The translations under genes were made by a program, and so were the position numbers. Shown here one piece after another: positions 6,075-13,551 of a stretch of DNA of 14,978 bases. The notes below the pieces were generated by a model. That model was not told where the DNA came from. It searched no databases and worked only from the letters and a program-made list of their open reading frames with translations. Each line of letters begins with the position of its first letter. Positions within the stretch are counted from its first letter, which is position 1. The stretch is from an uncultured Zetaproteobacteria bacterium (GTDB lineage: Bacteria > Pseudomonadota > Zetaproteobacteria > Mariprofundales > Mariprofundaceae): positions 1 to 14,978 of the forward strand of contig CAMZLX010000035.1 in assembly GCA_947311795.1 (NCBI GenBank). Reading direction: 5' to 3'.

Positions 6075-8558
6075 TTATCCTTTGACGCGTTTATGAATGA
6101 GTAGTGCATTACCAATCACCAACAATGAGGAGACGGGCATAGCAATAGCTGCAAACAAGGGGTGAATCATGCCACCCATGGCAAGCGGAATAACCAAGAT
6201 ATTGTAGCCCAAAGATATAGCAAGGTTTTGTTTGATGGTTTTCATAGTTTGTTTGGACAAACTCAATGCTGTTGGTAGCTTATCTAATCCGCCAAGCAAC
6301 ACCACATCCGATGCATGTGCAGAAATGTCGGTGGCTTGCCCCATTGCAATGCCAACATCGGCTTGGGTGAGGGCTGGTGCATCATTCACCCCATCACCTA
6401 CCATGCCCACGCGAAAACCTTGGCCTTGCAGGGATTTGATTTTATCCGACTTCTGACCAGGCAACACCTCGGCAATTACTTGAATAGGTTTGAGTGTATT
6501 TAATTGTTCCACAATAGCTTGGGCTGAGCCTTGGCGGTCGCCCGTGAGTAAACTGACGGTAATGCCTTGTGCTTGAAGGTTGTTGATAACATCGGAGGCA
6601 TCCTCGCGAAGCTCATCACCCAGCGCAATCCAAGCCAAAAGTTGCGTATCATCAAACACAACAACCAAGGTGTGCCCCTGTTGCTCTTCATGTTCCAGTT
6701 GTTTTTGCACGCTTTCATCCAATGTTATGTGCTCTGAAACCAACCAGCCTAAAGAACCTACGCGTAATACCTTGTTATCAAAATACCCTTCAACGCCCCG
6801 CCCAGCAACATTGTTGAATTGGCTAAGATTTGTATCAGTAGGATAAGGTTGAAGTGCTGCCACAATGGCTTGTGCCAGAGGGTGTTCTGATGCTTGTTCC
6901 AAAGCATGAACTTGTGCCCATAGTTGAGTATCATTATTGGTTAGTGTCTTTTGGGTTTGAACAGTTAAGTGCCCATAGGTCAGTGTGCCTGTTTTATCAA
7001 ACACAATATGGTTTAGATGCAAGAGCTGCTCAAGCGCACTACCACGTTTGATTAATGTACCCAGTTTGCCACCAAGACCTGCACCAATAGAAATTGCCAT
7101 AGGTGTTGCCAAACCCAAAGCGCATGGGCAAGTGATGATAAGCACGGTCACAGCGGTCATCATTGCTGTGGCTAATCCAGCTTGATTAAACCAATATAAG
7201 AATGTGATAGCAGAGAGCGCTAAAATAATGGTGACAAACCAAGGTACAATGCGGTCGGCAAGTCCTTGTATTTTGACTTTCGAGTCTTGGGCTTGTTCCA
7301 CAAGCTCAACAATTTGAGACAACACAGATTCCTGCCCAAGGTGGGTGGCTTTGATTTTCAGTTGTCCTGATATATTTTGTGTACCACCCACGACTTGGCT
7401 ACCTTGTTGTTTGACGAGTGGGCGTGATTCACCTGAAATGATGGACTCATCCACTTCGGAGTGACCATCCAAGACTTCGCCATCCACTGGGATACGATCG
7501 CCGGGTTTAATGCGTAAAACATCCCCCTGTTTTACAGAGCGAAGCGGGATAAGTTCTTCATCACCATTGTCTTGAATAAGTCGGGCGGCGCGCGGTAATA
7601 ATGCGAGCAAATGGCGGGTAGTGGAGCCTGCTGTTTCGCGAGCAGATGATTCTAAAAATCGCCCTACAAGTATTAGAAATACAAACATGGACACCGAATC
7701 AAAATATACATGATGTTCTACATCTTTGGGGTCAAATATAGCCACATACGAGGACCACAAGAAGCTGGTGGTGATACCAATGCTGATGGGTAAGTCCATG
7801 TTGGGTTTCAGTGCTTGAATGGCTTTCCATGCGCCAATAAAAAAAGTGCGCCCAGAATAAGTGATGCCTGCAAATGTGAGTACCATGGAATACCATTCAA
7901 ATACAGCACGCCATTTGTCGGAAATACCAAAAAAGTCACCACCATATAAACATACTGCAGCAGTCATCACATTGGCAAAAACAAAACCTGCAAATGCCAT
8001 GCGAAAAAGTAAGTCCTGCCGCCGTCTTTTGTTGGCTTTTTGTTCTAAATCTTCTTCATAAGGGATGGCTTGGTAGCCCAGTCGTCCGATAGCCAAAATA
8101 GCTTCAGACAATAACATTTTATCAGGATTCCAGCGCAGTTTTAAACGGCGGCGGGTTAAGCTGACTTCAGCAAAAGTAACACCGTCTGTTTGTTGCAAAG
8201 CTTGCTCAATAAGCCAAACACATGCAGGGCAGTGAATGCCTTCAACCAATAAATCAGCTTGATAGGTGCCATCAGGGCGTTGGCGAACAAAGTCAGCTTG
8301 CAATTCAAGGCTATCAAAAAGCTTGGCATCTTCGGGTGCTTGTTCGGGGGTGTCCCAGTCGCGTGACTCAGGCGCAAATTTATAAAAAGAATCCAAGCCT
8401 GAATCATGAATAATGGCACAAACTTGGGCGCAACCATTGCAGCAGAAGTCATGGGGTTCACCCTGAATATCAGCGTGAATGATATTCTGTTTGGTCAGCG
8501 CTAAACCACAGTGAAAACAACCGTTTTCATGTGTTTCTGGGGGATGAAGTGAATTCAC
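6075..8558 (-). CDS. ccoI: Copper-translocating P1B-type ATPase CcoI/FixI
   Basis: An 827-residue heavy-metal ATPase that exports copper across the inner membrane for insertion into the CuB site of CcoN. The N-terminus has the cysteine-rich ATPase metal-binding domain (C14, C17, C39, C40, C43, C47), then a heavy-metal-associated domain with GIHCPAC (C110, C113). Core motifs are SGES (375-378), the membrane copper site CPC (477-479), DKTGTLT with phosphorylated D521, and GDGVNDAP. Eight helices are expected. The N-terminal cysteine region plus one HMA domain and the ccoGHIS context separate it from CopA. The start is GTG 8558, the only good start after an in-frame stop 15 bases upstream; no clear Shine-Dalgarno sequence is seen, so coupling to ccoH, which ends 12 bases before, is likely. 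Confidence 0.95.
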   Translation of the reverse strand: MNSLHPPETHENGCFHCGLALTKQNIIHADIQGEPHDFCCNGCAQVCAIIHDSGLDSFYKFAPESRDWDTPEQAPEDAKLFDSLELQADFVRQRPDGTYQADLLVEGIHCPACVWLIEQALQQTDGVTFAEVSLTRRRLKLRWNPDKMLLSEAILAIGRLGYQAIPYEEDLEQKANKRRRQDLLFRMAFAGFVFANVMTAAVCLYGGDFFGISDKWRAVFEWYSMVLTFAGITYSGRTFFIGAWKAIQALKPNMDLPISIGITTSFLWSSYVAIFDPKDVEHHVYFDSVSMFVFLILVGRFLESSARETAGSTTRHLLALLPRAARLIQDNGDEELIPLRSVKQGDVLRIKPGDRIPVDGEVLDGHSEVDESIISGESRPLVKQQGSQVVGGTQNISGQLKIKATHLGQESVLSQIVELVEQAQDSKVKIQGLADRIVPWFVTIILALSAITFLYWFNQAGLATAMMTAVTVLIITCPCALGLATPMAISIGAGLGGKLGTLIKRGSALEQLLHLNHIVFDKTGTLTYGHLTVQTQKTLTNNDTQLWAQVHALEQASEHPLAQAIVAALQPYPTDTNLSQFNNVAGRGVEGYFDNKVLRVGSLGWLVSEHITLDESVQKQLEHEEQQGHTLVVVFDDTQLLAWIALGDELREDASDVINNLQAQGITVSLLTGDRQGSAQAIVEQLNTLKPIQVIAEVLPGQKSDKIKSLQGQGFRVGMVGDGVNDAPALTQADVGIAMGQATDISAHASDVVLLGGLDKLPTALSLSKQTMKTIKQNLAISLGYNILVIPLAMGGMIHPLFAAIAMPVSSLLVIGNALLIHKRVKG

Positions 8559-8570
8559 AAAGTTTGAATG

Positions 8571-9131
8571 TTAGGGTGTGATAAAGTTGACGATTTTCTC
8601 AAGCGTGGACAATTCTCCATTACCCTTACCTTGAATCACCATACGTTGATTTAACATATGTTTATTTTCATCTTTGGCAAAAAGTAGGTTCATATCCCAA
8701 ATGCCTGGTGTAGGCAATACAAGTTCCGCTTGATAAACGCCTGCTTTACCTGTTTCTTGCAATGTAAGTAACACATCAGCTTTGGCATTGCTGGGTCGAT
8801 ATGCTCTAAGTTCTGCATGACCTTGGGCAACGGGTTGAGCATATTTATCCGTCACAACCAAAGTGATAAGGCTGGGTTGCTTGGCTTGAATATCACCATC
8901 AATTTGTAGGTCAACTTTCCAACCGCGTTCAGCTTGGGTGCGGTATTGGCGGTCAAACTTATTTTGCTGCAAACCATATTTGTAATACTTCTCCGTAACT
9001 AGCCCAGGGTTTGTATCCAGTGCTACGGTGATGAAACCATAGTTGACGGTAAATACAATAGCGAAAAGTGCCAATACCGACCATACGTAAGGGCTACGAA
9101 AAGCTTTGTTCTTTTTGTTGGGTTTATTCAT
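8571..9131 (-). CDS. ccoH: FixH family protein (CcoH)
   Basis: A 186-residue protein with one helix (about 14-36) and a periplasmic domain. NPGLVTEKYYKYGL right after the helix is the FixH hallmark, followed by a beta-sandwich-like region with GKAGVY and PGIWDMNL segments. CcoH/FixH interacts with the cbb3 complex late in assembly and is needed for its stability. ATG 9131 follows the ccoG stop by 3 bases, with AGGAA 8 bases upstream. The order ccoG-H-I-S is the classical one. Confidence 0.92.
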   Translation of the reverse strand: MNKPNKKNKAFRSPYVWSVLALFAIVFTVNYGFITVALDTNPGLVTEKYYKYGLQQNKFDRQYRTQAERGWKVDLQIDGDIQAKQPSLITLVVTDKYAQPVAQGHAELRAYRPSNAKADVLLTLQETGKAGVYQAELVLPTPGIWDMNLLFAKDENKHMLNQRMVIQGKGNGELSTLEKIVNFITP

Positions 9132-9134
9132 TGT

Positions 9135-10556
9135 TTAATTTCCTGGTCCAAAGAACATCGATTCATAGGTTTTAGAAAGCTCTGGGTTATCCAAAGATTC
9201 CAGTTTAAGTGTAATGGGTTGGCGACCGCCACTTAAATTCTTTTGCGGAACTTTAATGAGCAAGTCAATTTTTTTAGCTTGTCCACTGGTAAGTTTAAGC
9301 ACTTTATTATCAAAGTTGGTGGTAATGCCGTCAATGCCTGTGACCTTTAACGTAAAGTCAGCTGCTACTTCTGTTTTGTTCAAAATAATTGCATGATACA
9401 TATTTTGAATGGTGCGGTCAGACATGAGTGTGTATGTTGGGCTTCGTTCATGATTTACATTCATATCCAAATCTGTTTTGAAGAATAGTGTATACATAAT
9501 ACCAGCGAAGGTTATGGCTGTGACCAGCATATAAAGCATAGGACGAGGACGTAAGAATCGTTTACCAGCTTCAAGATTGTTTTCTAATTCATGATAAGAC
9601 ATAAAGCGAATCAAACCTTTCTCACGACCAACCTTAGTCATGATGTCATCACAGGCATCAATACAGATGCCGCAGTTGATGCAGCCAATTTGGCTACCTT
9701 CACGAATATCAACACCAGTAGGGCATACAGATACGCATAAATTGCAATCTACGCAATCACCCTTATCTGTATTGTCCTGTCCTTTTTTGACACGACCACG
9801 GGGTTCACCACGGTGGTAATCATAGGTAGTTGTTACTGTATCTTTATCTGTCATCACCGCTTGAATACGAGCATAGGGGCAAATCCAATTGCATACCTGC
9901 TCGCGCACATAACCTGTGCTGACATAAAAAAGAACAAACACAAAAATAAATGATACCCATTCATATACATTGTATTGTAACGTAAAAAGGTCTTCCCAAG
10001 CATTGTAGATGCCCGAAAAGTAGCCGAGGAAGGTGACAGATGTGACCGTGCAAATAAAGATCCACATCAAATGCTTGCTCGCTTTCTTACGTATTTTTTC
10101 TACATTCCATGGCATAGCATCCAGCTTGAGACGTTGCCGAGCTGAGCCTTCAGCCCAGCGCTCAGTAAGGGTCATCAAGTCTGTCCACATGGTTTGAGGG
10201 CACATGTTCCCGCAGAAAATTCGACCTGCAATAGCGGTCATGGAAAAGAGAAGGATAAAGGCAAAAAGCATAAGTAGGGCGAGAATCAGTAAATCTTGAG
10301 GCCAAATTGTAATATCAAACAAATAGAATTTACGACCTGGGATATCAAAATAAATAGCTTGTCTACTATTCCATGTGAAGTAAGGGAGAATAAAAAACGG
10401 GATCAATAAAACGCTCATAATCACCCATTTGATATTTCTAAAGCGCCCAGGAACTCTGCGCGCATGGATTTTTTTATCACCTAGGTTAATGTCCCAATGA
10501 ACGTAATCTTCATGTTCAATAAGATAATCTGATTTTTTTGTTGGTGTCTCAGACAT
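9135..10556 (-). CDS. ccoG: cbb3 oxidase accessory protein CcoG (polyferredoxin)
   Basis: A 473-residue membrane iron-sulfur protein that reduces Cu(II) to Cu(I) during cbb3 assembly. Helices carry CGNMC (C115, C119) and CNWIC (C222, C226). A cytoplasmic loop has two 4Fe-4S motifs, CVDCNLCVSVC (C268, 271, 274, 278) and CINCGICIDAC (C292, 295, 298, 302). The C-terminal part after the last helix is an Ig-like periplasmic domain ending near FFGPGN. I place the start at ATG 10556 (MSETP), which has AAAGGGG 6 bases upstream; a TTG two codons earlier (10562) would overlap that ribosome site. First gene of the operon, divergent from the oxidase genes. Confidence 0.95.
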   Translation of the reverse strand: MSETPTKKSDYLIEHEDYVHWDINLGDKKIHARRVPGRFRNIKWVIMSVLLIPFFILPYFTWNSRQAIYFDIPGRKFYLFDITIWPQDLLILALLMLFAFILLFSMTAIAGRIFCGNMCPQTMWTDLMTLTERWAEGSARQRLKLDAMPWNVEKIRKKASKHLMWIFICTVTSVTFLGYFSGIYNAWEDLFTLQYNVYEWVSFIFVFVLFYVSTGYVREQVCNWICPYARIQAVMTDKDTVTTTYDYHRGEPRGRVKKGQDNTDKGDCVDCNLCVSVCPTGVDIREGSQIGCINCGICIDACDDIMTKVGREKGLIRFMSYHELENNLEAGKRFLRPRPMLYMLVTAITFAGIMYTLFFKTDLDMNVNHERSPTYTLMSDRTIQNMYHAIILNKTEVAADFTLKVTGIDGITTNFDNKVLKLTSGQAKKIDLLIKVPQKNLSGGRQPITLKLESLDNPELSKTYESMFFGPGN

Positions 10557-10606
10557 AGTCAACCCCTTTCTTTTTCTGTAAATATAATAAGTAATACTGG
10601 TATCGA

Positions 10607-10612
10607 ATTATA
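10607..10612 (-). promoter_or_regulatory. Putative -10 element of the ccoG operon promoter
   Basis: A perfect TATAAT on the minus strand, 44-50 bases beyond the ccoG ribosome site. No good -35 hexamer lies at 16-18 bases upstream (GCAATT at 17). That is what an activator-dependent promoter would show; the TTGCG-N4-CGCAA dyad covers this position. Confidence 0.5.
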
Positions 10613-10631
10613 AGTAGTACAACTCATTGAA

Positions 10632-10645
10632 TTGCGGTTGCGCAA
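10632..10645. promoter_or_regulatory. FNR-geometry dyad TTGCG-N4-CGCAA
   Basis: A 14-base inverted repeat with the layout of an FNR box (TTGAT-N4-ATCAA), but with G/C at the inner two positions. Its centre is 38-42 bases upstream of the start expected from the TATAAT at 10607-10612, the class II activator position. Also contains an overlapping 8-bp palindrome TTGCGCAA (10638-10645). Confidence 0.35.
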
Positions 10646-10711
10646 AATCGTATCGAATCTATTTCCATAAGTCCAAACATAAAACCATATTTAATGTAGG
10701 GAAAATAATGC

Positions 10712-10740
10712 TTGTTAAAATATTTTAATGGTTTTAAAGT
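10712..10740 (+). promoter_or_regulatory. Candidate promoter of the ccoNOQP operon
   Basis: TTGTTA (10712-10717), 17-base spacer, TAAAGT (10735-10740): four of six matches in each hexamer. Expected start near 10747, about 27 bases before the first ribosome site. A perfect AT palindrome TTAAAATATTTTAA (10715-10728) lies across the -35 and spacer and could be an operator or simply AT-rich sequence. Confidence 0.4.
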
Positions 10741-10785
10741 TCCGCTTAGTAAAAAATTCTCGAATGGAGAAACAGGAGGGATAAT

Positions 10786-10869
10786 ATGCCATTTATCTTA
10801 GGATTTGTTTATTATTTTACGTTTGTAGCGATTGTTGCTGTTACATCAATGATAACAGGCGCGATTTAA
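10786..10869 (+). CDS. 27-aa membrane microprotein at the head of the cco operon
   Basis: The ORF reads MPFILGFVYYFTFV, then AIVAVTSMITGAI and TAA: nearly all hydrophobic, one membrane helix. It has the best ribosome site in the window (AGGAGG, 10774-10779, 6 bases from ATG), stronger than those of its large neighbours, which is the main evidence that it is translated. Small single-helix subunits are known in terminal oxidases (CydX in bd oxidase, CcoM in the Pseudomonas stutzeri cbb3 enzyme). I see no sequence match to CcoM by eye, so subunit status is inference. Confidence 0.6.
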   Translation: MPFILGFVYYFTFVAIVAVTSMITGAI

Positions 10870-10914
10870 TCTTGATAAGAGTTAGATGAAAAAAATATTA
10901 AAAGGAGTTGAGGT

Positions 10915-11109
10915 ATGAACGAAATAGAAAAACCTAGTCATGTTATGTTTAATGCTGACGCATGGATATTCAATGATCCAGTGGTATTCTGGTCAGTTTT
11001 CACTGTGTTGTTTTCACTTAGCATGGTTGTTTATGCTATTCGCGTAGCGCTGAAAAAAGCTGAGCAAGAAAGGTTGGAAAAAGAAAAGAAGGGAGGAACT
11101 AACTCGTGA
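10915..11109 (+). CDS. 64-aa single-helix protein coupled to ccoN
   Basis: A short soluble N-terminus, one helix at about residues 23-45 (FWSVFTVLFSLSMVVYAIRV) and a charged Lys/Glu-rich C-terminal tail, presumably cytoplasmic. AAGGAG lies 7 bases before ATG 10915. Its TGA stop overlaps the GTG start of ccoN by four bases (GTGA), so it is translated with ccoN. A classical CcoQ is present downstream, so this is an extra small protein. I recognise no family. A role as accessory subunit or assembly factor of the oxidase is inferred from coupling alone. Confidence 0.8.
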   Translation: MNEIEKPSHVMFNADAWIFNDPVVFWSVFTVLFSLSMVVYAIRVALKKAEQERLEKEKKGGTNS

Positions 11110-12536
11110 GTTCTGTAGCTAAAAAAGAAGAATATAATTACGATATCGTTAAGTTTTGCGTTATCGTAGGTATTATGATGGGTGTTCTGGGGACATTCAT
11201 TGGAACGTGGATTGCATCAGAATTAGCATTCCCGTTTTTAAATTTTGATATTGCTGAAATAAGCTTTGGTCGTTTGCGTCCAGTGCATACCAATGTGGTT
11301 ATTTTTGGTTTTGGTGGTTTCTTGTTATATGGCGGTGGTTTATACATGGTTCAACACGCAACGCATGCTCGCGTTCGTTTTGAAAAAGTTGCATGGGCTG
11401 CTGTTATTTTATGGCTGATTGGTTGCCTTTGTGTTGTAGCAACGCTTCCTTTCGGTATGACTCAGGCCAAAGAATACCATGAAGCTGAATGGTGGATTGA
11501 TATCATTCTTGCACTTTCTTGGGTTTGCATGACAATTTCTTTCTTGGGCACAATTGCTGCTCGTAAGATGTCACATATCTATGTTGGTCTTTGGTTCTTC
11601 ATGACCATGTTGTTCATGGTAACTTATATTTTCGTATTTAATGGTCTTTGTATCCCTGTTGACTTCACATTCTCATACTCTGCATATGCAGGTATTCATG
11701 ATGCGATGACACAATGGTGGTGGGGACATAATGCGGTTGGGTTCTTCTTAACGGCTGGTTTCATTGGTATTATGTATTACTTCGTACCAAAACACGCAAA
11801 CCGTCCTATTTATTCTTACCGTTTATCTGTATTGCATTTCTGGTCTTTGACGTTCTTGTATGTATGGGTTGGTGCACATCACCTTCACTACACTGCAATT
11901 CCTGACTGGACACTTTCTCTAGGTGCTGGTATGTCCGTTGCACTTATCTTCCCATCTTGGGGCGGTATGATTAACGGTATGATGACCATGTCCGGTGCTT
12001 GGGATAAAATCCGTACTGACCCTGTTATGCGTTTCATGGTTGTTGCACTTGCATTCTACGGTATGTCCACATTTGAAGGTCCATTGATGGGTACGAAATC
12101 TGTGAACGCACTTTCGCATTACACTGACTGGACAGTTGGCCATGTACATTCAGGTGCTTTGGGCTGGAACGCAATGATTGCGATTGGCGCGATGTATCAC
12201 ATGATTACACGTATGTGGAATACTGAAATGTGGTCTGCAAAACTTGTGAACACCCATTTCTGGGTTCATTTGACAGGCGCAATTTTCTATATCACAGCAA
12301 TGTGGGGTTCTGGTGTATTGCAAGGGTTGATGTGGCGTGCATTTGATGAGTACGGCAACTTGGTTTATACCTTTGCTGACTCTGTTGCTGCTATGCATCC
12401 TTTCTATGCATTACGTGCAACTGGCGGATTCCTCGTGTTCTGTGGCTTCTGTATCATGTTGTTTAACACATTAAAAACAGTTAGCGCAGTGAAAGCGGGC
12501 ACAAATGTGACGCTTACAGCTGAAGCTAGAGCATAA
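11106..12536 (+). CDS. ccoN: cbb3-type cytochrome c oxidase catalytic subunit I
   Basis: A 476-residue, about 12-helix heme-copper oxidase subunit that reduces O2 to water at a heme b3-CuB centre. Ligands fit the P. stutzeri CcoN pattern shifted by one: low-spin heme b ligands H61 (RPVHTNVV) and H348; CuB ligands H208 (WWWGHNAVG), H258 and H259 (GAHHLHY); heme b3 ligand H346 (GHVHSGALGW); and the cross-linked tyrosine Y252 six residues before the HH pair. The conserved glutamate sits in STFEGP (E324). The GTG start at 11106 is preceded by GGGAGG 9 bases upstream and overlaps the previous stop. It ends with TAAGGAG, where the ribosome site of ccoO joins the stop codon. Confidence 0.98.
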   Translation: MSSVAKKEEYNYDIVKFCVIVGIMMGVLGTFIGTWIASELAFPFLNFDIAEISFGRLRPVHTNVVIFGFGGFLLYGGGLYMVQHATHARVRFEKVAWAAVILWLIGCLCVVATLPFGMTQAKEYHEAEWWIDIILALSWVCMTISFLGTIAARKMSHIYVGLWFFMTMLFMVTYIFVFNGLCIPVDFTFSYSAYAGIHDAMTQWWWGHNAVGFFLTAGFIGIMYYFVPKHANRPIYSYRLSVLHFWSLTFLYVWVGAHHLHYTAIPDWTLSLGAGMSVALIFPSWGGMINGMMTMSGAWDKIRTDPVMRFMVVALAFYGMSTFEGPLMGTKSVNALSHYTDWTVGHVHSGALGWNAMIAIGAMYHMITRMWNTEMWSAKLVNTHFWVHLTGAIFYITAMWGSGVLQGLMWRAFDEYGNLVYTFADSVAAMHPFYALRATGGFLVFCGFCIMLFNTLKTVSAVKAGTNVTLTAEARA

Positions 12537-12546
12537 GGAGAATACG

Positions 12547-13392
12547 ATGTCTGAATACAAAAAAGAAGGTGGAATGATTCGTGGTATCCCTCATGACACC
12601 ATCGAATCAAGTTTGCCGATTTTGGCAGTCTTCGTAGCTATTTTGGTGGCTGTGGGTGGTATTGTGGAGATTATTCCTGCATATCACTTGGAAGATTCCG
12701 AGCCTAATGTTGAAGGTGTTCGCCCATATACACCTCTGGAGCTTGAAGGTTACGCGATTTATCGTCGTGAAGGCTGTTTCTTGTGTCACTCACAAATGAT
12801 TCGTCCTTTCCGTGATGAGAAAGAGCGTTTTGGTCATTTCTCGCTAGCGATTGAGTCTGGTTTCGATCATAATTATCAGTGGGGTTCAAAACGTACGGGT
12901 CCAGATTTGGCACGTTTGGGAGGTAAATACACCGATGCATGGCATATCCAACATTTGCGTCATCCGCGTTCAGTGGTGCCTGAATCCGTGATGCCAAACT
13001 ACTTCTTTTTGGAAGAGCGTAAGCTGGATACAAGCTTGACCAAAAGACGTATGGAAGTATTGGCAATGATGAATGTGCCTTATAGCGCTGATGATATTGC
13101 CAATTGGGAAGCGGATTTGAAAGCTCAAGCAGGCGTTGATGATGGCGATGGCGAAGATGACCTTCGCGCTCGTTATGAACGTAAAACTTGGGAACATGAT
13201 GGTAAAGTGATTCAATGGACTGATTCATTTGAGCCTACAGAGCTTAATGTACGTGCTTTTGATGGTGATGCTTCTGACATCACTGAAATGGATGCATTGG
13301 TTGCGTATTTACAAATGCTTGGAACTTCAGTGCATTTTGAGGAAGGTGTCGATTATTATCATGATAAATTCGGTCAACCTTACCGCGAGTAA
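12547..13392 (+). CDS. ccoO: cbb3-type oxidase monoheme cytochrome c subunit II
   Basis: A 281-residue protein with an N-terminal anchor helix (about 23-44) and one periplasmic c-type heme: CFLCH at C77, C80, H81 followed by SQMIRPFRDE, with M149 in PESVMPNYFF as axial ligand. It passes electrons from CcoP to CcoN. A moderately acidic segment around 195-210 (DDGDGEDD) is a local loop. Length is slightly above the usual 200-250. AAGGAG 6 bases upstream of ATG 12547 overlaps the ccoN stop. Confidence 0.97.
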   Translation: MSEYKKEGGMIRGIPHDTIESSLPILAVFVAILVAVGGIVEIIPAYHLEDSEPNVEGVRPYTPLELEGYAIYRREGCFLCHSQMIRPFRDEKERFGHFSLAIESGFDHNYQWGSKRTGPDLARLGGKYTDAWHIQHLRHPRSVVPESVMPNYFFLEERKLDTSLTKRRMEVLAMMNVPYSADDIANWEADLKAQAGVDDGDGEDDLRARYERKTWEHDGKVIQWTDSFEPTELNVRAFDGDASDITEMDALVAYLQMLGTSVHFEEGVDYYHDKFGQPYRE

Positions 13393-13395
13393 TAC

Positions 13396-13551
13396 GTGAG
13401 CTTTGGTACGTTAACCATTCTCATATGCCTTTTTACGGCGATTGCCTATGTGGCTTTCTTCCGTAAAAAGGATGAAGAATATTCAAATCAAAAAAATATT
13501 ATTTTCGATGACAATAATGAAAATATTTCCGAGGAGGGAAAACATGAGTGA
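13396..13551 (+). CDS. ccoQ: cbb3-type oxidase small subunit CcoQ
   Basis: GTG at 13396, three bases after the ccoO stop, opens a 51-residue ORF: MSFGTLTILICLFTAIAYVA (one helix), then FFRKKDEEYSNQ and an acidic tail ending EEGKHE. A single helix, RKK-type basic stop-transfer, acidic C-terminus, length about 50 and position between ccoO and ccoP are typical of CcoQ, which stabilises CcoP association. It has no strong ribosome site, so coupling to ccoO is likely. The last 8 bases overlap the ccoP start. Missed by searches requiring ATG or longer ORFs. Confidence 0.85.
   Translation: MSFGTLTILICLFTAIAYVAFFRKKDEEYSNQKNIIFDDNNENISEEGKHE

Noticed and set aside
10557..10562. TTG start for CcoG two codons upstream of ATG
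   Set aside because: It would overlap the AAAGGGG ribosome site; ATG 10556 has correct spacing.
10636..10672. Minus-strand 14-codon ORF (MEIDSIRF...) upstream of ccoG as a leader peptide
   Set aside because: It lies upstream of the likely transcription start and lacks a convincing ribosome site or attenuator hairpin.
13442..13543. N-terminal extension of CcoP by 34 residues
   Set aside because: This stretch is the CcoQ coding region in another frame; the ribosome site GAGGAGGG points to ATG 13544.
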